Of a stretch of DNA of 64,000 nucleotides, positions 34,318-44,423 are shown in pieces. Source of the DNA: Hsuehochloa calcarea (lineage: Eukaryota > Streptophyta > Magnoliopsida > Poales > Poaceae); assembly GCA_036346395.1 (NCBI GenBank), contig CM070609.1, positions 47,502,777 to 47,566,776 on the forward strand. The letters run 5' to 3'. Below the pieces are notes generated by a model. It saw only the letters and a program-made list of their open reading frames with translations, was not told where the DNA came from and did not search any database. The position numbers and the translations under genes are program-made. Position 1 is the first letter of the stretch. The number at the start of each line of letters is the position of its first letter.

Positions 34318-34775
34318 TTGGTCTCATCCAGGAAGAAGACATCACGCTTGACTACATCAAACAGAGTTTCATTTGCTCATGACATCGAGCAAGTTTTTCA
34401 CCATTCTTCAGTGTCCAATAATCATACCACCGATCAATCTTTAATTAAAATGGGATCAATTTTCATTCGATTGAAGCATGACTTACGTATGAATTCTTCC
34501 TCTCAAGGATTTTCTGTCATTGGGGATTCTCGGCCCGTGCCACCGCCGTCTGCAAATTCTGATGTTCATCGACGGAGGCCGATTCTAAAATTCAAATCCA
34601 CCTCCCCGGATTTTTCGGAGCAATCACTGCATAATTCTCGGCCTTCTACAAATCTCCATAATTTATGCAGTTCAGTTTCTCAATCTACAGTTATCAAGGA
34701 TAATTGCTCGTTCACTTGCCATACGTGCCTGGGTGTGGGCCATTTAGTAAAACGTTGTATTTCTGTTAACCGTTG
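34318..34775 (+). pseudogene. LINE ORF1, N-terminal and zinc-knuckle part
   Basis: The frame reads KMGSIFIRLKHDLRMNSSSQ, a serine/proline-rich linker, and then a C-X2-C-X4-H-X4-C knuckle (CHTCLGVGHLVKRC) at about 34717-34760. ORF1 proteins of plant LINEs bind element RNA. The true start lies upstream, probably near 34150, behind a frame break. The coding part stops where LTR-like DNA begins near 34775. Confidence 0.65.
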
Positions 34776-36735
34776 TCGGGTACGTCGCCGCCACCTCAGC
34801 CCTAGCCACCCACATGTCGCTTGTGTTATTGCTTGCGTGGCACACTCCCAAGCCCTATAGCCCGTTAACTTGGTTCATCGTTGAACGTGTCGCCGACATG
34901 TGGACCCCACTTGTTAGTTCCTGTTTCGTGAACCCAGCTCACTGCAAACCTTTTCCTGTGGACTTAGTCTATAGGCCATTACCCCACTTGTTAGTGACCT
35001 AATTTCTTTTCCTTTAGAAATTTAATTCTAGCCAAAATTCTTTTTCTCTTGTTGATGTAGTAATATGGAATTTCTTTTAGAAAGAAAATTCTAAAATCAT
35101 AAAATAGTGTTTTCTCTCTCTTTTTCTTAGATTTAAATCTTCCGAGAGCCCGTTCTACTTTGTCCGAACTCCGATTCATCCCGTTCAAGTTCCTAAATTC
35201 ATCCAAAACCGAGCCTTTTATTTTAGCGCTAGTTTTGTTAATTGTGGGTTTTATTTTCTTTTCTTTTGGATTTATTTTTTGTTTCGTTCGTTTTCTCTCT
35301 CGTTTAAACAACAATTTTCAAGGAGCAAGCACAATATTTGAAGACCAAAGTGTGGTAACTACGCAAAGCCAAGGCAAGTCATAATCATTTTTATCATATG
35401 AATCTACATTTTCAAAAGTATATTGTTTTATATCAAATTGCATGCCACTTTTATATTAATTTTTTTTGGAATAATTAATCACCTATTTGTCATTATGCCA
35501 CCTTGATTATTTTGAATACCATGAATCCTTTGTCACCATTGGATGGTCATTATTAGTTGGATATATTTGTATCACAAACATGGGTTGTCGTAGAGATACT
35601 TAGTCATGAGTTATACGATGGACTCATGTTCACATGATCAGTAATGTTAAATTGACTTAATGAGATATGAAATTTTGGTGCAATACCATTGTTGGGCAAT
35701 TGGTTGTGGGATGCAGATTGGAATGAGGTAGTCTCGCCCGAGTACATGTTAAGGACTTTATCTTGTGTGCTATTGAACTGGGTCATATCTGACTAACTAA
35801 TTTGCAATGTCTCAACTTCAGTTCTGTTGTGGTGGTGTGAGTTCTGGGATGGATGTATACTCACATGGCACAAGAGGGGGCATGTCTGGTTGCGATGACA
35901 TTCAGTGTTGAAACCTTAACAGACCGAACTAGGTTGAGAAAGAGATGTGTAAAAGCCTTGTGGTAATCACTTAGTCGCATACATATAGAAGTTTGTCAGA
36001 CGGATGTTATACGCTGATTATCTCTTATGGGTCAAGTTGTACAACCTCTGTAGAATGTAAAAAAACTATTTCGAACAGCCGTGTACCCAGTTATGAACAA
36101 TGCCTGGGGATTTCACATAAGGTATAGAGTTTTTACAAAAAAAAATAGTTGGAAGATGAATGGGATGTTCACTTGGTGAATGTGATGTTCACTCGGTGGT
36201 TTAGTTGGGAAGTGAATGAGAGGTTCACTAGTTGTTTCAAAGCAATTATTTACTTTATTTTTTTTATTATCTTTTCAACTATGATTTATAATCTACTTAC
36301 TGTATTTATCGTCAATATTTGCTTTCTGCAAAAGAACCATATGGCTATTCATTTGATCAAGTCTTGCATGAATATTAATTGCATACTATTTCCTATGGCT
36401 TGCTGAGTATTTTATGTGCTCACAACTTTAAACATTGTTGCTCAGTTGAAAAAGGTCAAGTTAATCAAGAGTTCTTTGAGTAGGAGTATTTTGAAGACTT
36501 TGCGAACCAGGATGCGCTCCCCACTCGATTGCCTGTAGGCATGTCGAATTACCACCACACGTATGTTTTTTCTTTTCCGCTGCAAGAGTTTCATTTGTTT
36601 CTTAAGCCATGCGTAGCAAGTTAAGTAAATGTTGACTATAAGATTCAGTTGTTACTATTTATTACTATTTTGCTATCTTCCTAATTAATTTGTTGAATGT
36701 ATTGTATTTCATCTATATTGTCACTGTGTGAACTA
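34775..36735 (+). mobile_element. Ty3/gypsy-type LTR inserted in LINE ORF1 (boundaries approximate)
   Basis: The stretch has the build of a grass gypsy LTR: CCACATGTCGC and GTGGACCCCACTTGTTAG phrases, a pyrimidine-rich middle, ACGCAAAGCCAAGGCAAGTC at 35359-35378, and CGAACCAGGATGCGCTCCCC near 36510. No coding or primer site is present, so it is a solo LTR or fragment. The LINE reading frame lies on both sides. I could not fix the exact ends or a duplication. Confidence 0.6.
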
Positions 36736-36784
36736 GCCACTGATCATAAGACTAGTTCAGAATACATAGAGTTTTGGAGTAAGT

Positions 36785-37104
36785 CCCATTGTGGATACTG
36801 ATTTGAGACGCAATCCTCGGATCAATATTCCCAAAGATGGATACAGGCACACTCAACTTCAGCAGAGTCCAAGGCGTAGAAAGTATTCTTTACCAGCTAA
36901 ATCAGCGGAGATATCTGGTGCCACTTCAGTGCAAAGTTCGACAACTCATGGGCCAACAATTCTTCCACCAGTTCCTGAGTTATCTATTCCCATGATGCAA
37001 TCCATGGGAAGAGGCTGCGAGGTGCCCTTGGAGGACATCTTGGATGATCAGTTCCTTGCAAAACCTCAAGATGATCATGTTGTCCACCGATCTCCTGTTA
37101 CCTG
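36785..37104 (+). pseudogene. LINE ORF1, C-terminal part
   Basis: The frame ends VVHRSPVT-stop at 37102-37104 and contains RRNPRINI, a basic stretch, and PPVPELSIPMMQSMGRGCEVPLED. The last phrase resembles the ...P.LQ.WG..CGV.PEEL ending of plant LINE ORF1. The upstream part is interrupted by the LTR at 34775-36735. Confidence 0.65.
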
Positions 37105-37454
37105 AAGCTCCAGTAGTCTCATGTTCTCCGAAGATTAATCACTTTTCTCTTTGCCCCTGTAACCTGGTGGTATATCTTACATTTTGCTTATTTTGCAACT
37201 TTGTATGATTGGTGTCTGTTATTTCTTAGGCATTACTGTTATTTTGGTTGTAACTACAGTATTACAATCCTGTCTGGTTTGTCTGTTCGAGGCTCTTATC
37301 TGACTGACATTACTTGCTATATTCCTAAGAGTCTGTTATTCATCTTTTGAGAGGCTTCCTATCCTTCCTTATTTCATGCTATCTTTCATGTGTGATCATT
37401 TTACTAGTGATGCTATGCACACTAGAATTGCTGTCTTCAAGTGGAATTCTTATG

Positions 37455-37590
37455 GTACGACAACATAAGAGTTGGAACATTCTATGTTTAAACACTACGG
37501 GCATCAATTCCGCTGATAAGGGGAAAGCTTCGAGAGAAAAATGAGGAGAGTTCTTTTTCCATCATTTGTCTACAAGAAACCAAATGTGCC
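37455..37590 (+). pseudogene. LINE ORF2, endonuclease N-terminus only
   Basis: With one frame change the bases read SWNILCLNTTGINSADKGKA, then SREK, then EESSFSIICLQETK. This is the start of the L1-type endonuclease, which nicks target DNA for insertion. It is cut by the Gypsy-H LTR at 37591; GTGCC (37586-37590) would be the left duplication, with the partner not in the window. Confidence 0.75.
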
Positions 37591-38273
37591 TGTCGTAGGG
37601 GCGGCCCCACCAACCCTAACGACCCGACGAAGCCCGTAGGAAAGAACCCGCAACCCACGAGCACGAAGGCCCCCCTCCCCGGGGGGCGCCAGGTGTGATA
37701 TGGAGCCTCCCGAAGGGTCTCCGGAGTCCCGCGAGGCCCGAAGTAGTGAGTCCCCCGGGGCCACCTCAGGGAAGACCTGGAGCCTCTCCGAAGGGTCTCC
37801 AGGGTCCCGCGAGGCCCGAAGCAACAGGTCCTCCGGAACCACACTGGGGGAGCCAGAGAGGGCCCGCGGCCGTTCCGCTCCGGTAGACTCAGACACCCCT
37901 TGGGCATGCTCCGGAGAAGCTCGAGTGTGGGGCACTTCAGGCGCTAGTGGACCAAGTGCACCAGCCAGATAGACCAGCCCAGGGAGACTCATCGTGAGCA
38001 AAAGCCTACGCATAGACAGGGGAAAAGTTTCTGCAGTCCCTACGCATACAATACACTTTTAGGATTAGGACAGTAATGTAAGTACCCTATTTTAGAAGGC
38101 TATAATAGGTATCTGCCCCCCCCCCCCCATGTAAAGGGTAGATCCAGTTTTTTGGAGCAATCAATACATGTATTTTTCTGACAACTGGTCCCTTCTCTTG
38201 AGGACTCTTTGGTCCCTCCGAGTGTACCGAGAGTCTCCCTCTTTTACTGTCTAGCCTTCTTTTTGCTATGACA
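37591..38273 (+). repeat. Gypsy-H 5' LTR
   Basis: The 683-bp GC-rich LTR contains two copies of a unit of about 78 bp (from 37702 and from 37779: GGAGCCT, GAAGGGTCTCC, GTCCCGCGAGGCCCGAAG). A run of 13 C lies at 38116-38128. It ends CTATGACA. Confidence 0.8.
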
Positions 38274-38624
38274 GTTGGCCCCATCCGTAGGGTCCGGTAG
38301 GAAAGTCAAGCACAGCTTCGAAGTACTAGCATAGCCCCTCGGAAAGCTGTGCCCAAAGTCTTCGGCCGAGATCATCGTGGCGGCTGCCGTGCCCAGCACC
38401 CTGAAGGCTAAGCGAAGCAAGACTTCCGGGGCAGCGGCGGCTGCGGCCCGAGCCCTAGAGGAAGAAGCAAACAACTCCACTCAGTGAAACATCATTGGGG
38501 GTGACGCCCAGCACAATGCCCCAACGGACCAATCGCACAGAGCGGCAGACATAATAGCGGGAGCTGGCGGATCTCCGCTAGGAGTTGCTCGACCTCCGAC
38601 AGCTAGGGGCCAGGCCCATCACGG

Positions 38625-40144
38625 TTGAGGGTTACGGGCAAGGCTACAATAGCACTATAAAAATTTACCGCGCAACCAAGGAACCACCACTAGTAATAGA
38701 TCACGAGATTACCGCTGGACGTGTCGACTCGTAGCGGGAGTAGAGTCGTTGTAGCGAGTTGATGCAGTTGTAGTCGTCTCACAACGCGTCTCCTCCTTCG
38801 AGTGGTCGCACTCACCGCGCGTCTGCTCCTCCGAGTGGTTGTACTCACCACGCGACTTCTCCTCCGACTACGGTGATCGTCACGAGTCGCGGATCGTCCT
38901 AGTGCTGATGCTTCACAACAACACCTCTGAGGTATCCACACGTACGGGGCAGGATCACCACGCGCTGGAGTGCTAGAACCAGCAGCGTGGTTGAGAAGGC
39001 GTGGCTTTTAGGGTTTCTGGAGTTCTTCCAAAGATCATCCTCTTCCGCCCCATGCCACCACCCCTCTTTATATAGGCATCCATGATGGGTCTCGATCTTG
39101 AGGCCCATAAGGAACTCGAGGCCTATACGAATTCGGATCACCATCGAAAAACAGATCCTAGCCCTTTAAGTGTGCGACCCTACAGGTTCATGTGTAATCG
39201 GTTATGACTCAGAAACTCTTTTCCGAACACCAGTCGTTAGCGGTACCTAGCAGCACATAACGATTTCCGAACACACATAGAATAGCGGACGAACCTTGAT
39301 GTAATATGATCTATGACCAGGTCCTCATCACTTGCGATCAGTTCGTATCTCTATAAGATCAGATCGTATTTGGTCCCGACCAGTTCGTAACTCCTTACGA
39401 TCAGGTCCTTATCATTTTGTGATTACGTTCGATCAATCGACGACCAGATCGTATCTCTATACAACCTAGTCCGTAACTGATCGAACTAAGCGACCTACTC
39501 ATGCATTCTCCCTTTGCCTCACGATGTCTAGTTGAACTCCAGGTGAGATGTTGTGTCATCCATGGACTGTTCAATACTTTCTCGATCGAGTGTCGGATAA
39601 CTTCATGTGGCCGACACTTTGACCACTAGTGGCATGGCCATGCACTTTCTTTATCCGATCACCACGATGGGCCCAGAGACATCTCTCCTGTTATGTTAGG
39701 AGGGACAAATCCCATCTCGACCAGTCATATCCCCCCGCATGTTTCATAGCATACCCGAAAGCCACCTTTATAACTATCCAGTTACGAATAGCGTTTGGCA
39801 ACCCCTAAGAGTGCTATTACACATGTAGAAAACCATGCTGATCTCAGGTCTAAGGATTATACATCATTATTACTTGAGACCAACTAATGACACAAAGATT
39901 CATAACAATCCCAATAGTGTCTCAATGATGGGTCTATCCAACCCCATGTTCCGACTAGTGATATTCGACCAGGGATACATTTAGAATGACATCATATAAG
40001 TTAAAGAGTTCCACCAACAAGTCACATACTTATTGATATATAACAAATGATTCATTCAAGGAGCACGATAACATATTATCAAAATCATGAACATAATAAA
40101 AATATCATCATCTCTATGATTGCCTCTAGGGCACATTTCCAACA
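38625..40144 (-). mobile_element. Solo LTR-N inserted in Gypsy-H leader
   Basis: The 1520-bp LTR is flanked by perfect duplications CACGG (38620-38624 and 40145-40149). On the minus strand it starts TGTTGGAAATGTGCCCTAGAGG, close to the starts of Angela/BARE/RIRE1-type copia LTRs. It has no internal region. It resembles 46833-48156, another solo LTR of the same family. Phrases like GATCAGGTCCTTATCA recur at 39315-39420. Confidence 0.92.
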
Positions 40145-40209
40145 CACGGCTCCTCTCAGGCTCGCACAACCTGAGGCTGAGGGAGCCGTCATTGGCACCA
40201 CCGCTACTT

Positions 40210-41000
40210 CTCCAAAGGTTTGCTTCGGGAGATCCCAACTCCTCCTGCTACTGGTGGAGATAGCCCGCTGGCCCAAAGGCTTTAAGATGCTGGAGGTCAG
40301 ACCCTTTGAGGGGTGCACAGACCCCTCGGAGTTCCTTCGCGTATACGAAACGTTCATTGAGGCTGCCGGGGAGACTACACCACGAAAACGAAAAGCATCG
40401 CCCTGGCGCTCAATGGCGTGGCGCCGACGTGGTTCTTCACCATTCTGCCATGCTCCATGTACGCGTGGGAGAAATTACGGGACTTGGTGCGCAACAACTT
40501 ACAGGGGAACTATACTGAGCTAAAGGATGCGGGACACTTGTTCGCATTAAAGCAGGCTCTGGGCGAGCCTCTTCGAAGCTTATTCAAAAAGTTTGCGGAA
40601 GTAAAATGTCAAGTGAAGGGGGTCAATGAAACTACCATCATAAACACAGCCACCTGCAGACTCCAGAAAGAGCCCTTGTCAGAAAGACTAGCCCGTAAGC
40701 CCATCGGTTCGGTAGCATAGCTCTTTGACAAGATAGAGGAGTACGCCTGGGCAGAACAAGATATCGCCCGGCCGGCGGGGGTTTCAACCCCCGCTACCCC
40801 GGCAGCAACACCAAGTGGGCCACCCCCGAAAGAAGGACCCACGACGACCACGACGGGGGCACCAGCCAAGCCGCGGGCCAACAATTACCACCAAAAAGGG
40901 TGGAACGTCTACCATGTGGACGGAGGGTAGCTCCCGAAAAAGACGAAGCGAGGAGGCTGAGCAGGTCATGGTCACGGCCGGGGCTGCAGACGGAATGGCG
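40210..41000 (+). pseudogene. Gypsy-H gag
   Basis: The reading is WPKGFKMLEVRPFEGCTDP and FLRVYETFIEAAG. After a frame change near 40375-40390 it continues NGVAPTWFFTILP, WEKLRDLVRNNLQGNY, AGHLFALKQALGEPLRSLFK and NETTIINTATCRLQ. This is the retrotransposon gag domain of plant gypsy elements. A stop at 40718-40720 is followed, still in the family pattern, by LFDKIEEYAWAEQDIARPAG. The following basic, proline-rich part leads to protease. The polyprotein would form particles. Confidence 0.8.
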
Positions 41001-41242
41001 GAAGGCAATAGGATGCCCAAGGCAGCCCCAGAGGTGTCCCGTTCTTTTGCGACCTACACGGCGAAGGGTCCCACACGACCCAGGCGTGCCGCACCACCCG
41101 AGGCAGCGTCGGGGGTACCCCACTATTTTGCGACTTGCACAGGGAAGGGTGTCACACGACCCAGTAGTGCCGCACAATCGTGGCCATGCAAGATTACATG
41201 AGCCGCAGGTAGCAACCAGCTAGGGGCGAAGACAGGAGGGGC

Positions 41243-41899
41243 TTGGGCAACCAGCTACCCGCCCCACCACTAAGACCCCGCATAGAAGGAGCCCACCCAG
41301 AGCACCGTCAAAGGATCATAAACATGATCGTCAGAGGCTCATCATCGGGCATATCATCAAAAATACAACGGTGTGCCTACGCCTGGCAAATTCACCATGT
41401 CACGACATACCTGGCTTCCAGCCCCCCTCGCTACGCCGAAATACCCATCACCTTTGGCCCCGAGGACGCTCGAGGTATCTACTTCCCACATCAGGACCCC
41501 CTCGTCATCTTGGCCAACATCGCGGATTTTGACGTCCGACGCATCCTCGTGGACGGAGTAAGCTCTGTGAACCTGTTGTTCACGGAGGCCTTTGATAAGA
41601 TGATGATCCAGAGGGATCACCTGCCACCCCCAGGCATTCCCTTGGTAGGCTTCGTGGGTAGACCGGTGACGGACCTAGGTCAGATCAACCCGGTCGTGAC
41701 ATTCAGCGATGGCTTCGCTTCCCAGACCGAAATCGTCGCATTTGACATCGTCCAGATGCCTTACCAGTACAACGCCATTCTTGGGCGAGTCACGCTGAAC
41801 TCCTTGGGCGCTATAGCACACCATAATTACCTGTGCATAAAGATATCCGCACCCGAGGGCATAGTCACCGTGCGGGGGGGGGGGGGGGTTAAGACCTAG
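41243..41899 (+). pseudogene. Gypsy-H aspartic protease region
   Basis: The open frame of 218 codons includes PITFGPEDARGIYFPHQDPL and RRILVDGVSSVNLLFTEAFD, where relatives usually have DGGSS at the active site; here the second glycine is valine. It then reads YNAILGRVTLNSLGA and CIKISAPEGIVTV. The fold is that of retroviral-type pepsin-like proteases that cut gag-pol. It ends in a run of 16 G (41873-41888) that shifts the frame, and a gag-pol-like reading continues for a short way to about 41960. Confidence 0.75.
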
Positions 41900-41959
41900 A
41901 AAGGCAAACAGAGCTCGAGACACTGTCACCGGCTAGCCACATCCACGCAGTCGAAGTGA

Positions 41960-42627
41960 ACCTAGCGAGGAAGTCTGGGCAACACATCGGAGTGACATCG
42001 TGCACAGCCACGGGAGAGCTAGTGCAAGGCAACCCAGTAATGTACTCAATGTCCTACAACGCAGGAGCCATCTCCCTGCACAAAAGGTGGAACGTGTGTG
42101 TCTCCAGCCTTCAATGGTCCAGCAGGGCTATCAATAGGCACCGGTAGTACGGAAAACTCCTGGATGTATGGATGTCTTGGTCGTTCTCCCATGTGGCCTC
42201 CACTATCCTCGCAAGTGGAAGCAGGCTAGACACTCTCAACCAACGTCAAAATGATCAAGAAGGCACATCAGTACACCTACACAAGTCGGATTTGAATTGA
42301 CTACATAAATGTTACAAATGCACGTACCTAGGAACCCAACGTAGGTCGACCCTCCATGCCCTCATGGGCATTAGCATGCGCCATGCGCCAACCTCGATGG
42401 GTGCCTCGCTAGGCTGGGGTTGGACGGTACTGAGGTGGCTACGGTAGCCCGTGTCAATGGCCGGGTCCAGTAGCTCGAAGGGCCACTGCGCAGAACCTCC
42501 TGTGGATGCCATACTTGAAATAGTGTGAAATAGTAAAGACTGTGCTTACATTATTATTAGCAAGAAACATAAACAATATTAACAGTATTGTCAAGCCAAT
42601 CACCATTCCAAATGAAAACAGATGCAA
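41960..42627 (+). other. Unassigned stretch between Gypsy-H protease and Ret-F
   Basis: Short readings resemble the region after gypsy protease up to about 42010. After that I see no conserved domain, LTR end or purine tract. It may be the 3' non-coding part of Gypsy-H. Confidence 0.4.
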
Positions 42628-44364
42628 CAGGTGTTCTGGACAGGGGCGGTCCGACCGGCCATAGCATGGCGGTCCGACCGGTCCCAAATCGGTCGGACCG
42701 GCCATGTGCGCGGTCGGACCGGCGGTGACCAAGAATGGTCAGAACGAGCTGGGCCAAAAATAGGTGTTGTAGGTAAGTGAGGGGATCCCAATGCACTTGG
42801 TCTCATAATTTTTGGAGTTCCCAAGCAAAAGTTCTATTCGTTTTAAGTTTCTAGAAGGTTTCGGAATTTCAGGGCTTGAATTTCGATTAAGTCCTCTATC
42901 GCGGTCCGACCGCCTTGAGGTGGCGATCGGGACAGTCAAGCAATCCGACCGCTCACAGGAGCGGTTGGACCGATTTCCACTTATGCATCAGCTAACTTCG
43001 TGGTGATGTTAATTTGTTAGGTCAAGTTCATTGGTATCATGGCATATGTATTGCATGATGCAAGTTTTGATTAACATGGGTCAAGTTGTGAAGAACTTGT
43101 TCCCGAATTCGTGTTTGCTTGTCTATGGTTGTGCAGGTTGCTTGGTGGTCAACGACGGTCAACGGCGAGGATGATCGGGACTAGACTTGGAGAGTTGAGG
43201 TCCAGAACGATCGAGGATGCCGGGTGAGGTCAATGACTCAAGCGTGACGCAAGATGGACAAGGGTGACTTATTAGCAAAACTGAGGCGCAAGATGGCGCT
43301 AGGTGAAGCTGTTTAGGTCAAAAGGTTAAAGACGGCGCTTTGCGGCGTGCGTGTGACCCGCTTGTTAGTGGGCCTTAACGGAGCCCAATGGAATCAAACC
43401 CTAGGAGTTCTAGGCCTCCACTATAAATAGGAGGAGGTGGTGACTGCACCATCTAGCTCTTGTATCTCTCGCCTCTTTTATGTTTTCAAAACCCTAATTG
43501 GCTTAGGGGAGTTGAGGTGGAGGCTAGGGCTATTTATGGTTTGAGGTGGTTTTCATGATCTTGGATTGATCACTGATCCATGATGGTGTGGGTGTAATCC
43601 AACAACAATCACGTTCTTAATCTATGCAAGGTTTGCTTGAGATAAGTCTCTTTTCGTTCTTACTTTCATTATCGTGAATTTAGGGCTTTCTTTGATCCGC
43701 GAGTTTTTGATTGATTCTTTCACGTGAATTAGCTTGCTGTGATACGTGTGAACCTATCTAGGATCATCTTGATCATCAATCTATCACGAACAAGCATTAG
43801 GATCAAGTTTTCGTTCTTGCCCGGTTTTAGACCCTCTGTTACTCAATTGACAACTGTTCAGGATCTATCCAAGAATTATCATTATATTCAATTGGAATAA
43901 GTCCTCAATAGCATAGAGAAGGTGTGTACAAAGTTTTGTGAAGTTTGGAGTTGAGAATCAAAAGTTAGACCTAATTGCAACTTCGTCATCGGGTACATTT
44001 TTCTTGTTTGAGATCAGACTGTTGCGAGTCGGCCGGTCCGACCGCCCCTCAGCAGCGGTCCGACCGATTTGGCAGCGGTCCGACCGCCGGTATAACAGCG
44101 GTCCGACCGCCCGGCAATCGGTCCGACCGGTGGAGTCCAGAGGTCAGACCGCCCGTGCACTGTGTTGCTTCAATCTTTGATGATTTTGTCATATTGCTTA
44201 GGGGATTAATTTGAATTCAATACTAGTCTTCCGCTGTACTGGTATATTGATCTTCATAGCTTCCTAATAGCTATTGGAGTGAAATTGTGTTGAATTCGTA
44301 ATTTGTGAAAAAGTGAGCGTGCTCCTATTCACCCCCCCCCTCTAGTCGCCTTTTCGGTCCAACA
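42628..44364 (+). repeat. Ret-F 5' LTR, 5'-truncated
   Basis: It matches 58344-60083 from GGTGTTCTGGACAGGGGCGG onward. Dyads CGGTC-N-GACCG cluster at 42645-42722, 42900-42972 and 44030-44155. It ends with a run of C before TCTAGTCGCC and CGGTCCAACA. The first 95 bases of the LTR, including TGTGGATATC, are missing. Confidence 0.88.
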
Positions 44365-44366
44365 AG

Positions 44367-44379
44367 TGGTATCAGAGCC
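44367..44379 (+). promoter_or_regulatory. Ret-F primer binding site
   Basis: TGGTATCAGAGCC lies two bases after the LTR and is the initiator-Met tRNA type. Confidence 0.9.
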
Positions 44380-44423
44380 CGGTTAGTTCACTCTTGATCT
44401 TAACCGGTCACTGAACTTTGGCG

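Larger units (their letters stand above)
34080..37590 (+). mobile_element. LINE (L1-like) remnant, ORF1 split, ORF2 cut
   Basis: The first part (34080-34770) encodes an ORF1-like protein with zinc knuckle CHTCLGVGHLVKRC. After a gypsy-type LTR, 36780-37104 gives the ORF1 C-terminus, with LRRNPRINIPK and ILPPVPELSIPMM, a pattern usual in plant LINE ORF1. ORF2 starts near 37460 with WNILCLNTTGINSADKGKA and ends at CLQETK, the apurinic-type endonuclease N-terminus. It is cut at 37590 by Gypsy-H, and the rest of ORF2 is absent from the window. Confidence 0.75.
37591..42600 (+). mobile_element. Gypsy-H: Ty3/gypsy element, 5' LTR, gag and protease
   Basis: The 5' LTR is 37591-38273 (TGTCGTAGG to CTATGACA). 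A primer-site-like GTTGGCCCCATCCGTAGGG follows. Gag (40200-41000, broken) and protease (41243-41899) come next, with solo LTR-N nested at 38625-40144. No reverse transcriptase or integrase is seen before Ret-F begins near 42628, and no 3' LTR is found. Either the element is a gag-protease non-autonomous type or its 3' part was lost when Ret-F came to lie here. It inserted in LINE ORF2. Confidence 0.75.

Noticed and set aside
37700..38013. Frames on both strands in the Gypsy-H LTR
   Set aside because: They follow from the tandem 78-bp GC-rich unit in the LTR and have no protein motif.
43975..44214. Frames rich in RSDR/GPTA in the LTRs
   Set aside because: They are translations of the CGGTC-N-GACCG dyads. 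They recur in any frame and on both strands and are not coding.
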